Below, in pieces: positions 11,401 through 26,400 of a DNA stretch of 64,000 nucleotides; the first letter of the stretch is position 1, and every line of letters begins with the position of its first letter. The stretch lies in the NCBI GenBank assembly GCA_038030265.1, contig CM075941.1, forward strand, positions 37,324,164 through 37,388,163. The letters are read 5' to 3'. The notes beneath the pieces are model-generated. The model searched no databases, was not told the origin of the DNA, and saw only the letters and a program-made list of their open reading frames with translations. The stretch is from Corythucha ciliata. Taxonomy: Eukaryota > Arthropoda > Insecta > Hemiptera > Tingidae. The position numbers and the translations under genes are program-made.

Positions 11401-14400
11401 TAGAAAAATGACCGATGATTTTTATGGAAATGGCGGATTTGGACTGTATGCCTGCTTTTTGTTTTGAGAAAACAGCTGATTTTGGGGAAATGGTCTGATT
11501 TCGTACAGAAATGGATGGAAAAACGTCTGCTAATGATTATAGCACAGTGCTTCCTCGCTTTTCACCCCCTCCCCCTTGTACGATTTTGACGAAATTGATA
11601 GGGGACCCTCTGCTAGCCAACACATATATTCCCTGAAAATTTCATCAAATTCGGATAAAAACTATGGAAGATATGCTTGTCACAAGGATTTGCGGACAGA
11701 CAGACAGACAGACACGAAACCGAAATTGTTCAGGAAGGTATAAAACGTGAAATGCAAGTGGAAATTTCGATTTTAAAGAAGAAAACAAAAATATTTCCTA
11801 AAAGTGAAAACAATGCTTCCGTAGCTCGGAAGCAAAATTGCTGATTTAGAGCAAAAAGTGACTGATTTTTCACAATTCTACCCGTTAACGAGCTTTTTTT
11901 TCTCTTTTCTTTTGGTTTTAGATGCAAACTTGCCGTTGAGAACAGCAAATTACCAGTACTTTTCAACTTCGGTCTAGAAATTTCACCAAGATACTTCGAG
12001 CCGGAGTTTTTTCTATATTTCAGCCACGACTTCGTTTTTTCTTATGAATTAGTGTTTTCCCCTCAATGTTAGCTGCGCAAACGAGAGCTTTTTAAAACTA
12101 TATATCGCTATACCTATATATGAATGACCGCTTTTCTCCGGTATTAGTTGTTTTTTTTTTAATGTAATAGCCAATAATTGGCGATTTTTTCTTTTATATA
12201 TACGCGATTTGGCGCTTTCTCGATTTGTGTCGTGAATTAGTGTTTCAGACACGAATTGGCACTTTTTCTTAATTTCAGCCTGTTATGTTCTGAACTCGTT
12301 ACGTCATAGTGTCACGGTTGGGAGTCGGGGATTATTTTGTAAGTCTGCGATTCACAGTCTGTGAAACACATGAAGTCAAAAGTCTTGTCTTGGTTGGTTT
12401 CTGTTCTGTGCCATGTGCTCCAAACATAGAGATAAAAATGAATGGAGAAAGCTTGGGCTTGAAATTTGTTGACCGTAGTTATGGTGGGAGGTGCACCTTG
12501 TGAACCACAAAGCAACCTCAAGTCAACTCACAACTACACTCCGGAGAATGTTTATTTTAAACGGTAGACCATGCGCGAGTTGTTGGACTTCTTTTCCGGA
12601 TATTTCAACGTGCGCAAGTAGCTCCAATCCTCTTCCGGGAATCACGACAGAAGCCACCGGGAAATCCGTCACTCATGTTTTTTATGGAATACGTCATGTT
12701 TCTGAGTTCAAGATAACTTGTTTTTTTACTGATGTGTTGTGTATTTTTGGGTATGTTTCTTCAGGGGTCGATCCTCTGATAGCAAAGAGAAATACAGGGC
12801 TAATTAAGAAATCACGAACGTTTATTTCACATAATAATCGCTCGCAAGCAAGAAACAAACTAATTCAGAAACATTATGTGTACCAGCACTGCGAATGAGA
12901 AGACCCGTGGTTCGAGCACTGTGAGAACTGCATGAGTGTGGCGACTTTTGTTAAAATCCTTGTTTCGCAGTCCTCAAGAGACGGAGCGGCTCTTTCTGAA
13001 CTCGTGACTGTCTCGCCCATGTAATATTTTTCCTAGTATTTTGATGGAACGCGATCAGGGCCACTTATTTTAGAAAATAAACACCAAAATACACTTGAAA
13101 ACATACCTACGTGCCACGAACGATGACGTTTACAATGAAAACGTATGAACATCAAGTCGTCCACGCTTTGAGAACGAGAGTGTTGACGAGTTTGATTTAG
13201 TTTTTACCGAACAAATTCCCCGAAATACCCCTTGTTCATTCTAACTCGGGCTCTTTTTTTCTAATTTTGCATTAATCTCAGGGGGGAGGTGAGCATTTTT
13301 GTTGATAACCTGACGATATAGAGGTAAATTCAAGGTTCTGAAGGTGTACTTTGGCGGCCATATTTGTGACAACCTTTTACCCACCCCTCAGCACATTCAG
13401 GCTTTCTCCAGTTATTTACTTATATGGCTCCAAAGTTCAAAAAGTCTTAAGTCGTGAGTTATAATAATAAAGTCTTAAAGTCTCTTGTCAAGTCTTCAGT
13501 CTCCTTAGTCACAAAACATAACACAGCCGAAGCGGTTTTCTTCAATTTTAGCAGCGAATTAGAACTTTTACTTTGTTGCTGATGCAGTGAATCAAAGCAT
13601 TCTCTTAAGTGTAGTCACGAATAATCAGCGTTTTCCCCTTAATTTCAGCGGAAAATGAGAGATTTCTTAATTTTAGCCGCGAATCAGCGCATTTTTCTGG
13701 GTTTAGCGTTGAATTATCGGTTTTTTTCTCTCTCTTTTCTACTCTAGAATTAGCGATTTACTCTCTTATAGTCATAAAGTATCCTCGAGATAACGCCGGA
13801 TTTGGAAAACCAAATCCAAATGCGAGCATAACCACCAAGCAGAATTTCACCATGAAAGAGGGATTATTGATCAAAGTTTGGGGGGCAAATTAACATTTCG
13901 AGGCAAGTGTTTCCATAATGCATAAAATTCAGGCAATCACCCGACACTCGATTTCCGGGAAAATGCATTTCAGCCCTTCTACTCAACCACACGGTTAATT
14001 TATTTTTTAAATTTCTGAAAATGGTGTTCATCCTCAAGAATCGTTCAGAAGTAACGCATCAATTAAATTTCGGGTTCAAGGAGGCATGCTCTAAGAAAAT
14101 GTGTTTTACGTGATTTGCCTGGCTGATTCTACGGCTATGTTGTACGCCCGTGATTGACTTATACCTTCTTCGTTGGATTAGTAACAGTGTGGGGTGGGAA
14201 GAGAAGGGGGCACATAATGACGCCCCCCCCCCACTCAATCCCTCAAGAATAATATTGTTCGACCCATGCCTCGCCACTCCTCATCATTATTAATCTTCTC
14301 TTTCCCAGCGGAGCGGTGTTGACCGTCAAAATGAGAGAGGGCCCTTCCTCAACGCAGCTCAATGTAGCCCACCGATGAGTTGTGGGAGGGTCGCTACTAT

Positions 14401-17400
14401 GCACCTGATCGGAATATTTAATTTTACACCCTACGCGCTTTATTGAGAATGAGGAGACTGCAGGTGAATTACTCTTTACCCTCTGAAGTTCATAACATCT
14501 TTAGACGAACTGTTTCTACACTTAGTCCAGAAGGTTCAGAGTTCAGAAAAACACTCACCAAGATGCGTAAAAGGAGTGACTATAATGATAGTATAATGTT
14601 GTAATATCTGCACGCATTTTTGAACAACGCCGAAAAATAAAGATTGACATCCTCAATCTTAATCAATTCGCCGCTGATTAATTTCCTGAATGTTAATTTT
14701 TTGCGGCCTTATTTTTCAGATCGATTGGAGAAGTATGTCAGTGAAACGAAAAAAGTCAAATTAATGAAGTTAGAATAAGTTAGAGACGGGTTGGGGGGGA
14801 GGAAGAAAATTACTTTCATCAAAATGGATTCCGCGGCTGAATTCGATTTATTCAGTCTATAATGCAGGAATTTTTACATCACTTTTTTCTACAATTTGAA
14901 TAAGTATATTACTCGTATTATGAATGATAAAAGAAACAAAATGACAGGTTGTATACGTATAAATTAATAAAAGAAGTGAGGGGAAACAAAGCAAAACATA
15001 AAATGTGTCGTGACAGAAATCACACGCATAAAATTCAATACGGAAACACCATAATTCCTTTCCCTGGAACATGGGAGTAAAATAAAATAATTCCTCACCT
15101 TGCATATAGCGCTCAAAATTAATCATTACTTAAATTGCAATAGCTTCTTAAACTCTTGTTTTCTATTGTAGATCAATCACACAAGCATTGTTTGCACACT
15201 TGGTTACTTTCCCAACGAGCCGTTTTTCGCATTTTGTCCGTATTTTCTCACCGTGACAAAGGCTCGTGTACACGCATAAGGTCAGTAACGCGATAAAATA
15301 GCATCAAAAGACAGCTCTTGATGGGATCAAAGGGAAAAGTGACATTGGTCTAGTCCTCTTTACTAAAGGTGTCCAAAAAAGTGCCAATACCTATTTTACT
15401 CCCACGTTCCCGCCGCGAAAACGTATTGCAACTTGGCTTGCCGGGAGGACAATGCAAAAAATGACAAAACCGGCTTCTATACTTTTCTCCCCATAAAGTG
15501 ATACTTTTAGAGCTAAGAAATGTTCCTCTGGGACCTAGGATTTCACTTCAAGCTCGCGGCATCTGAGTAATGCGAGGCTATCAGTCTGGACCCTTCCACC
15601 ACAAAAACCAACTCGACATTTCAAAAATTCGGGACAAAAGTGCCAAGGAAACAAATATGCCTGGACAAAAACGAATGAAACGGAACACTTTTTAAACATA
15701 AGTGAAAATTGCTTTTGGTGCGCGATGAGCGAAACCCGCAGATATTGTTTTTTCATGCTGCCTGTTTGTTTGAGAAAAAAAAAAACCTGCTAAATTGGTT
15801 TTTCTGAGAACCAATTCCCAAGGGGGGGGGGAAGGGTTTAGGCCCGATTTCACCAACTTCTTAAACCACGATCAACAATTACTAATCACGATTACAATGT
15901 AAACACTTATATCAGAAATCATATGGGTCGTTATTGGGAACTAATCACGATCAACTTTAAACTAGGTCAATTTCGCTGGTGAAAATGGGCCTTAATAGGA
16001 GTCAAACACGTGATCGACGGTTTAATTTGAAGAAAAAAAAAAAAACATTTTCAGAGGTTTCGCTCATAGAAAAACAAAATTTCACTACCTTGGCTTCATA
16101 AAACCAAATTTCGTTGAGTTTAATTTTATTAAAAGCAAATATCTCGAAATTTCTCTCAGAAGAACCAACTTAGCAGGCTTTGCTCTTACCAAAACAAACA
16201 GCCAATATTGGGGGGTTATCTCACCCGAAAACCAAAAATTTAATTTCTGGGATTTCCTAGTAATGATAAAAAATATTCTACGAGTTGGCTCCTTGAAAAA
16301 CGAATTCATTATCTCTCTCTCTAAAAAAAAAAACAACAAACAAACTAAAAACAACAAAAAACCGTGACTACGACCCACAGTTCTTGCTATGCTTATCGCG
16401 AACAAGGCCTTTCCCTGTTCGTTTTCGTGAACTTTGCACTAAATTACAGCTCGAACCCCCCAGGCTACTACCAACAGACCATTATTCCTACTATCCATGG
16501 TTATCGCCAAATCTACACATAGACTTTTCCCTGCATTCAGACACAAAACAAAATTTAAATCCCAACGAAATTCGTCAGCTATTTCTCTCCTTCAAATCAA
16601 CCTCCCGTGATTTCGAGCTGATCTACACGGATGCTTCCAAATGCGATCGTGGAGTTGGCTGTGCATATTACGTGGAAGGATTGTTATCTAAAAAATGTCC
16701 GCTAAACCCTATCACAACTGTATTTACAGCAGAACTCCAGGCCATAAGCTATGCTATCCTTTTTTGTCTCGAGACCAATTCATCTTCAAAATTTTACATT
16801 ATCTCAGATTCCGCAAGTGCTCTTACAGCCTTGGAAGATAAATTTTCCACCCATCCCCTTATCAGAAAAATCTATCTTGACCTTTAGTCATTAATTGCAG
16901 CCGGCAAAATTATCCGTTTCAAGTGGGTTCCAAGTCATTTCGAAATTCATGGCAACGAGTGGACCTCCTTGCAAAAGACGTCTCATCCACCTCCGTTTTA
17001 TCCAGCCTCACTATCCCTCCTCTACCGTTAACTGACTACAATAACTATATCACCCGAACTATTTGGATGAATCAGCAAGAGAAATGGGCGACAAGTTCCT
17101 CCAAATTAAGCCTTATCTTCCCGCAATTGTCAAGTTTGAAAGATATCTTCCTCCCAGAAACCAATAGAAAATAAGAAATAATCCTTAACCGCCTTCGAAT
17201 CGGCCATACCAGAGCCACTCACAGCTACCACCTAATAGGTCGCTATCGACCAACTTGTGAAAACTGCGAAGTTCCCTTAACACCAGAACACATCTCATAC
17301 TTGGGTGCCCCCAATGGGCAAATACCCGTGAAAACCACGGCCTGCATCGCTTTCCATACGTTGAGTTACTTCGGTCAAAGGACCCTCAGCCATCTATTCA

Positions 17401-20400
17401 GCTACCTACATGAGATTAATTACTTTTATCAAATTTAAAATCCTCAAAACAACTCACAACTTGATCACTATAATTAATTAACTTCAAAACAATATCATCA
17501 AAATCTCCCAATGAATCAGTCGATTTCAACCTTATGTTATTAGCAACACATTTGATGGGCTCATGACCTCTAGCAGTCGATGCCCCAAAAAGGGGGGTGG
17601 TTTTAGCCGGTAGTCTGTCGCTCTGCAGGAGTCCGGCACACCGTGCGTGAATGCATTTCCACCTCACTATCCCCCCCCCCCCAAAAAAAACAAACCGAAT
17701 TTGGCTCTTTAAAGTTTCTTGTTCATTCAGCAATTTATGTACATACATTTCATAAGTTCTTTGCTCTTTCAAAACCCGATTTGTCGGTTGTCCGTTCCCG
17801 CTCTTTGGGCCTCCAAATTTCTTGATTTTGGCTCTTTTAAAGCCAAATTTCACGAATTTATGACTTTCAAACCCCATTTGGCTCGTTCATTTTGGCTTTT
17901 TGATAAACGAAATCAGGTGGGTTATTCTGTAAATTTCAAAGTTTACGTGTCGTGAAATTGAAGTAGGGCGAGGGGAGGTATACCTCGTTGCCATGGTTTT
18001 TACGATACCTAGCGAATTAAACTGCGGAATTTTCACGCGAAAATGTGCGGTCTCGAAGAAAAAATAATAAATTCTTAACAAATGTGTGGAAAAACCAAGG
18101 CAACGGCTACATCCTCTCCCCCTCCTTCCCAGTTACGACACGAAATTTCTGCAAGTTACAGAATCACCCCCCTGATGGGTTTCACTCTTCCAAAGATCAG
18201 CTGGAATTGAGAGAACGCTAATTCGTGATTTTTGGAGGCAATTTCAAAGATTCAGAAGAAACGCTAAAAATGAGAAATGTGCTACTTCATTGCTACACAA
18301 TGTTATTACGTCTCCAATTCGATGGTAGTATAGAGAAAAAGCACTAATTCACTGCTTAAATTAAGAACATCGCTGACTCACGGCTAAAATTGAAAAAAAA
18401 AGTACTATCTCATGACTAAATGTGAAATAATGTCGAAAAAGCTCTAATACGCGGCTAAATTTGGAAAAAGCGATAATTGGTGGGGCATCCTAATTCACTG
18501 ATGCACGCAAAAATCAGCCCGGGACCCTAAACTTGAGAAAAATCGCTTACTCGCTGCAAAAATGGGGGAAAAGCGCAAATTGAGAAAAAGCGCGCAATTG
18601 TAAAAATAGCTTCGCTTATAAAATTAAGAAAGAGCATGGAAGTAAAAACGCTATTTCTTGTCTTGTAGAGTAAACATCGCTAGTTCACGGCAGGGGCGCA
18701 GCCAGCCTTCTCGATCTCGGGGTGGGCAGCTTCACGTGACAACAAGACAGATACAACCCAATGCCCATTGCAGGCTTATATTTGGGGATTAGTTCCCAGA
18801 AAGAGAACCCAGCAGCTCATCAATTATTTACGCGAGGTAAATCGACGCGAAAAATCGTCAACTCGACCCCCGAAACTGAATTAGCACAGTTAATGGGTCT
18901 TGAACTGTGAAAACCTAATATCTCTGCTGTGAAACTGTCAAAATTTATTTTAGTGAGCGAATTGCGGTAAAAGAGGGGGCCCACTGTAATCCAGGGCACA
19001 GGGTCCCAACTTTAATAAAGACGGCTTCGCTGTGGGTGATCTCTTTTCCCCACGACTCACCGCTATTGTCTTCTGCTCCGTCCTTTTTCCTCCACTCCTT
19101 CGATCGCCGACATTCAGCTACTTCAGGTGGTTGGGGAGGGGATGGGGTGAGCTAAAATTTCCAATCTTTGATTCACTCCATCTGTGGGAGGGGTCAACAT
19201 TGGCCCCGATACTGACAATTTCGCTCAAACTAATTCCCGAAAAAGTCCATCTTGCGGATATTCAACCAAGGAACTTCCAATACCGTGAAGGGTTACGCTG
19301 TTAAGGCCGTCTACGCGGCCAGAGTTTCGCCGCCACAAAACGGGCCCCAGGACTTGAAATTTGCTAAATTAAAAATTATGGCCATAAAGTTGCATTTTCG
19401 AGGGAATTAAGACCTGAATGTCGCATTGCCGCTGATATTCAGCAATGGAACTTCCAATTTCCAGGGTATCCGTCAGCCTTCAGACTTTGTAGGAGCCAGC
19501 TAGTATTGAACTTGAAATTTATTTAAATTAAGACCTAAAACTTTCAATGTCACGCGGATGTTCAGCAAGAACACTTTTAAATTTCGCTCAAAAGACCAGA
19601 AATTGCAAACGCACAAATATTTATCACTAAATGTTGCTGATTTCCTGGCTGAAAATTGTAGGTAATTTATCCGATATTAAGAGGCGATTAACTCACAATT
19701 TCATGGTTATTTATCCAGAAACTTGCAATAGTATTCAAAATGAATTTATCACCCGAGAGTACTCTCGAGAGCAAAAAACTCTGAAATGTAAACGCAGCTT
19801 GACACGAAACTTTCGTTGTAGCAATAATTAAGACCGGAAACTCGCGCTTCGCAATTCGGAAATCGTGGGTATTCTGCCAGCAAACTTGTAATTTCGCTCA
19901 ATTTAGGACCTAAACTCGCAAACTAAAATGCTTGACTCTTAATGTTGTTATTAAATGGCTATTCGTGAGCTATGAGCGCAGCCATGGCAGGCCTGCAGCC
20001 CGGAGGCACAAAACACAAAAAAAGGGCCTCACGCATTTCTGTAATCTCGTCTGAATTAAGCCATGAAATTTGCTTAATTAAAGCCAGGAAAGGGCGCTGC
20101 TCAAGAAACCATGAAACTTCCAATTTCATGGATATTTGCCCAAAAAATGTTGTCGGAGCGCTGCCGGATGTTGTTTGAGCGCCAGCTCAAATTCCAAGGT
20201 TACGAAAAAAAAAAGATCCCGAAAAATTTAAATTCGTGAAATTAAAGACCAGAAACCTGCAATTTACATTTTAAAAAAACGGAAACTAGCAATTTTTCGG
20301 ATGCTTAGACCCGAAATTTGCAATTTCCACATTTTTTGGCTCCGAGACATGTAATTTCGTGGCTACATTTGCCAGGCTTTGAACGCTATTGGAACCCGGC

Positions 20401-23400
20401 GTCCACGGTCACTAAAATAAACAAGCAAACAAAAAACAGAATCTTTCAAAATCGGGAAATTAAGACCATCATAACTCACAACACAGCGTATTCTGAGGGG
20501 CAATTTCCGGCCCACCAATTTGTCGGGAAAATCAGGGTCGGAAATGAGAAGTGGGAAATGCTTGCTGGACATTTCTATCGCTGCCGGCAACGAGAGTGGC
20601 TGGTCGCTGCCATAAATAAATATTTCCGCTATACGCTACCTAATGTAAAAAAAAAAAAAAAAAAAAAAACTTATAGCGATTTCCATTCAACACAGCGTCC
20701 TCTCCGTAAACATATGTTTCAATTCGGAAAGGACGGGTGGAAAAACTTACACCACACGAGTGTATTGCATTGAATGGAAAACGCCATTATTTATCAACTA
20801 TTATTAAAAGCGTCAAAATGTGCCTCAGACAGCTGTCCGTCAATTGACACGGAATCCGAATGAAATCTTGCACGCTCAGTTTTCAATAAAAACTATAGCA
20901 GCGGGTGTCTTGATGATACTAAATCAAACAGTATAAAGCATTAACGACAATTTATTTATTTAGAAAAGTGGAATTTAGCAGACACGCCCTTTGACCTGTG
21001 TTTCGCTGAATGCATGAAAGTACCCCTCCCCATCATTACCGATACACGATACTCTACAGCCACGAGGTGCGATTTTATATATACTATATAATAATAATTA
21101 TATAAAATATAATCTCGCTTTGTCGGAAAAATAAATTTTGATTTTAAGGCCGACAACTCCGCTTCAGACAATTCCTGGAATAAATACGTAATTAAACTCA
21201 CTTGTTTATCTTCGACTAAGGTTGCCACTCTCCCAGGCTGCAACAAAGAAAACAGTCGTATTGTTTTATTGATAAGGAAGTTTGGACTTATAATGTCATA
21301 TTAGGATAAATGTTACATGTGAGGAAAAACTCGTAGTATGTTTTGTTTCGGTGGGTTGGAGTTAACAATTCGCAATTTTGCACTGATGTGTTAGTTCGAA
21401 AAAAAAATTAAGAAAAAAAAACCGCTGACGAACTAATAACGCGTAATACGTATACTGTAATTATTAAATAAACGGGGCAGTAAATTTCACTCTGACGCAT
21501 CCACTATAATATTTTTGTAGACTCTTGATACACTCGTAGATGATACCCAGGCTATCCTTGGATCCAAGACATGTATGAACGGTACAATCGTGCCGTTTAC
21601 ACAATATGTAATAGGATTTTGATTGATTACACATAATAGGAGTTGGGGCATTAAACTTTCCCTTTTAGCTCCCGATTTACATTAAACTTGATAAAAAAAA
21701 CAAAAAAAAATGTGGAAGTACCTGCGAATATGTGACAACATATTCCGAGTAGACATGCTCGGACTTGACTTTTTTGTAATCCTTGTTCCTTCGGGAACGT
21801 GGAAGAACAAATGAGCACAAAGAATAAAGGCCGTTTTCTTAGAACTAAGATAGGTAGACAAATATATTGTTGAACAGTGAAGATGCGTAAATATTCTCGT
21901 AACATCGACAACGATAATTAGTCGTCCGTATTGGTTGGCATGCATGCACTTCGCCTGCAAGAAACTAAAATTTCATAATTTATATGGTCAGGTAATCGAA
22001 ATGGGTCACTCGTTCGTTCAGGTATTTTGAAGTGCCTTGTTGCTGGTACATACTCTCTTCGAATTCGATGATGAGAAAGAGAGACAGAGAGAGAGTGAGA
22101 GTGAGTGAGAGCGCGAGAGAGAGAGAGAGAGAGGATCTTCAACAGCTCAATTGAAATATTGTAAACTCATTTTTTTTTCTCTCTCGTTTTATCTTCCCCC
22201 GATCGAATACTGACAAACGACTGACGGAAATAGGGACATAGCCCAAGTATAATATGGTGGTTTTAAACGAAGAAATACAGCCAGTTCGTTCAAATTTTAA
22301 ACGACCTTGAGGCCTTGATTTGGGTCAAGAGTATTCGTCTTCACTTCCCCAAAGCTTTCCTTTCTGAATTAAAAAGTTTTGCGCCTTTATATAAAAAGTT
22401 GAGAAGGTACAGAATTTAGAATTATAGTAGTGAAGGTTGTTAAGATGATTTATTCTTGATGGTAATCAGAGGAAAAGCGGCTAAAATGGTGCATCTTCTT
22501 CATGGAGCTATCTTCTTTGTTTTTTGTTATGTTTCAGAATTTTATAATAACATCATCCCCTGTCAATAGCTCGTGTTTACAATGCCACAGTCGCGAGTAT
22601 AATTCATGCTAGAGTGAGTGAGTGACCATCCTTGTTGGCTCCAAACCAAGACAGTTGGAATTCACGTGACACACGTGATGTTTTCTGTTTGCCTTTATAA
22701 TACTCAGACTACTCCAAAATTGTTGTGCGGAATACTCGGCTCCATTGGGTCCATTAAATCGTGAATTTTCTGTGAAGGTTTATTCTTATTGTTGGCCACT
22801 GTCTGCACCCCGCATTTGTCAGTAACATCGAAGGCGAGAAAGCCAATTGTCCATCAGGCGTGGCTACAGTCAAACTGTACAGTTTTCGTGAAGAGGAAGC
22901 GACGACTAACAAACGTAATTTTAATCAACTATCAAAATTGACCCGCCAACCAAACCAACCAACCAAAACCAAACCAAAAGAAATCACCAAAAAACAACGA
23001 ATTTTCACGAACATTTGGAACAAAATGTAAGCTGATGCCGTGACCAGGATTCGAACCTGGGTTATTGCGGCCACAACGCAATGTCCTAACCACTAGACGA
23101 TCACGGCTACCACTTTGTTGGAAAAATCAAAGAATTTTCTGAAGTGAAAGATATACGGGGGTGAGAGAACTGGAAGGCGTGAAGAAGAAAGAAGAGATAA
23201 AGTCACGGTTGGGCAGCCTCGCGCGAAGAAACTCGTGCCTCTTTCCCCGATGATATACCAGTTTATGTGTATATTTTTCTACTTGGCTCACGTTCATTGA
23301 TTTCAATGATTTGAATTGACTGCGGCAACAGGTACCGTGCTCTCAAAGATGCTGGATGGAATGAACAGTAAGCTGTTCACTATTGCCGAGCAGAGCTCTA

Positions 23401-26400
23401 AGGTGCGCGTCAAAAACGAATAACAAACCCTACCGCAATCCCCATCAATACTCAGTTCATTATTTGTCCTGACACTTGAAATAGCTATGCTTGATATGAA
23501 GGGATCAAGGAACATTGCGAAGGAAGTATTAAGCATTGTAAACACCACCTGGGGAACATTGATTACATGAAATGTCAAACCCAAATAGCCTAACAGGTGC
23601 ACAAAAACAACATTTTTTTAAATAAATAAAACACAACGTGGTGTAGTTGCTTTTGTCGTACTTTCGGATACTTTTTTAAGCTTTTTTTTGTCGAAAAAAT
23701 ATCAAATTCTAAAAATACTGGCGTGAAATGTATTTTCAAAAACTAAAAATTTAAATTTTAATGATTTTTTTTTTAAGCTCGGATTTTCGAATGGTCCCTG
23801 AACTCTTCCTAAAAGTAGGTACTCCACTTGAACGTGTTCTGATTATTTATTTCTGAGAAGATAAATATTATTTTCTCAACAAATAAATATTATTTGGCTA
23901 TTTAAAAACATAAAACAAGTTCTTTAATAAACCACATTTTGATGAAGCAGGTCTCACCCATGCATGGGTTTTCGTCGTACAATATTCACCAAATTAGTTT
24001 TTAGAATTTGCTGAACCGGGGAAAATCATTTCAGATAGACCTAAAGCAACGAAATTTGGTTTTTGGAAGTTAAGTTTTCGAATAGGTGTGAGCTAAACCA
24101 GCGATACTTATTCTAGAAAGAGCCAGTGCCATGAAAATTGGTTTTCGAAATCGGGAAAATACGCGAAATAGCAAAAATGAGTGAAATTGACTTTTGAAGA
24201 AGTCAAATCCGAGACATTTGGTTATCTTACTATACTTATTAAATGTAATTATGAAAGAGCAAAAATATGCGGCAAAATTGTGGTACATGTGGAAGATAAT
24301 TAATTGAATAATTGATTGGAAGATAAAAACTTTAATTTGGTAAATAAGACACAAGAATCCATCCGACATTGATAAGGCTGTCAGCAGATTTATCCGATAA
24401 CTACGAAGGGCGACAACCTCTACTTGGCAGTCGATTTCCGAACACTCTCTCCAAGGATCGACTCGCCTACATGCCCCGTCTTTAACCACCTCGTCGATGA
24501 CAATTTTTGTTCGGCCAAACTCACCCCTCCCCAGCCATTACTGCTGGACAATTTTTTCAGCTCACGAACGGCAGCATTTTCGACTCCCGTAGAAATTCTC
24601 TCATTTGGGGCATCTTCGAACCTCATCATGACATTGAAAAACAGACGCCAAACCGGTGTCGGTAACGATCTTTCATGTGTGTGATGAGAGGCACCTTCAA
24701 ACCCCGTAACAAGATCCAATGACAATCATGGAAGGTCCCACCACTCCAAAGTTCCAACCAAAGAAAGCTTTAACCGCCGTGAAGCTCCGACCTCAGTGTT
24801 CTGAGGTTTCTCCAACAAAATCAAAAAATTCCATTTCTGGGAGGAATCAAAAAATTGAGACGTATTTTCAATCAGAAGAGTCAATGAAGGGGTTCTTATT
24901 GTGATGTCACAGTTGTTTGCCTCCGGCGCACGTTTTAGAGTCCACGCAAATGTTTCCGTGATATTCCCTACAGTCGAGAAAATCAGCTAAAAGCAATGAC
25001 CGTGAAGCGAAAAATTCACATTTATGGACAGTTTAAGGGGCACTGGCAGCCACTGTTTCGTCTCAGGCTGGAAACGGCTGTATTTCTCGGTTGAGCGTGG
25101 TTCGAGGAACTTATAAAATCACGTCTGTCTCAAACCCAGAAGGGCAGTAGCGTACCGACGTGGTGGCGATCAGAGGGGGCCCCAAGGCTTAAAATAAAAA
25201 AATGAGAATTTTAGGATTTAAAGCGTTAGGCTAATCATAGGGTAAGTACAAGGCAAAATGTTTTGATAAGTGCTAATATTCGCGACTCAAGTTGTGAAAA
25301 AGCACAAATTCGTGTTAAGGAGCGAGAAAAAAACATCACTGATTCGCGGCTAAAAATTGAGAAAAAGAAGCGATGAATCACACACGCTAAGCTATTATTG
25401 GAAAAACGTCAATTCACGGTTTCTGGTGACTAAAATTGAGAAAATGCGATAGTGCGCATAAAAGAGCGATAAAAGCACTAATGTGCGGCTGAAATTTACA
25501 AAATACCATAATTTGCGGATAAAAAGAAAACCCACTCCTTCACGGCTAAAATGAATAAAACGCGTAAATTCGCGGTCAAGGTTGACAAAAAGCACAAAAA
25601 ATTTGCAGTGAAATAAAAAAAAAGAAATTATTCGCTGATCTCCTTGTGGAGTTATGGCAACACAACTCTCTTCCGGTATTTACTTTGAAACTCCACCCCT
25701 CTCATCCACTTGGGAGCTTATTTGATGGCTATTCTTTATCAGCAGTGATGAGCAATCCAGTTCTTTTATATCGTTGGTTAAAACTGAGAGAATTCGTTAT
25801 ATGTATTTCACTGCTTATTATAATGAAAACCTCATCCGCAGCTAAAATATATGAAACATGTGATTTGCGGCAAAAGTTGACAAAAAACACTCATTTACTA
25901 TTTTAAATGATGAAAAACGCCATTTTGAGGATCAAAGTGAAGCAGAGCAAAAGAGGTAATTCGCGTGGCTAAAATGACGAAATTATTTGCGGCTAAAATT
26001 AAGGAATTATTCGCGGCAGAAATGTCCCGATGCACGACAACCCTCCCTCCTCAATGGTTCCATCATTGCTCGTATCACCCGAAAAATAGGGACCACAATA
26101 TCTGAGAGTTACACGCACGTTGAGAACAATAGTGTGACAACTCAAAATTGTTCGTGTAGAGAAAATCAGCTTTGAAAATTTTAATATCTTGAACGTGGAG
26201 CATTTCCGTCAGGGAAGTTATTTCATCCAGAAATGCAACTTTCCTGTCAGTTTAATCCATACAGCGAGGTTTCTTGAAGCTGTTGGAGAAAATCCCCCAA
26301 AAATCAAATTTTAGCAGGTTTTCCAAATAAAAGTTTCGACTTGTTACGCTTTTGATGTATCATAGTCATTAAATTATTGAATTGTCACAACTGGATAAAT

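Noticed and set aside
20318..20773. 151-codon plus frame
   Set aside because: Lies on R4 repeats and a poly-A tract (poly-Lys); no domain.
24070..24725. Overlapping frames of 86-139 codons on both strands
   Set aside because: Mutually exclusive and without domains; described only as unresolved sequence in ChaC intron 1.
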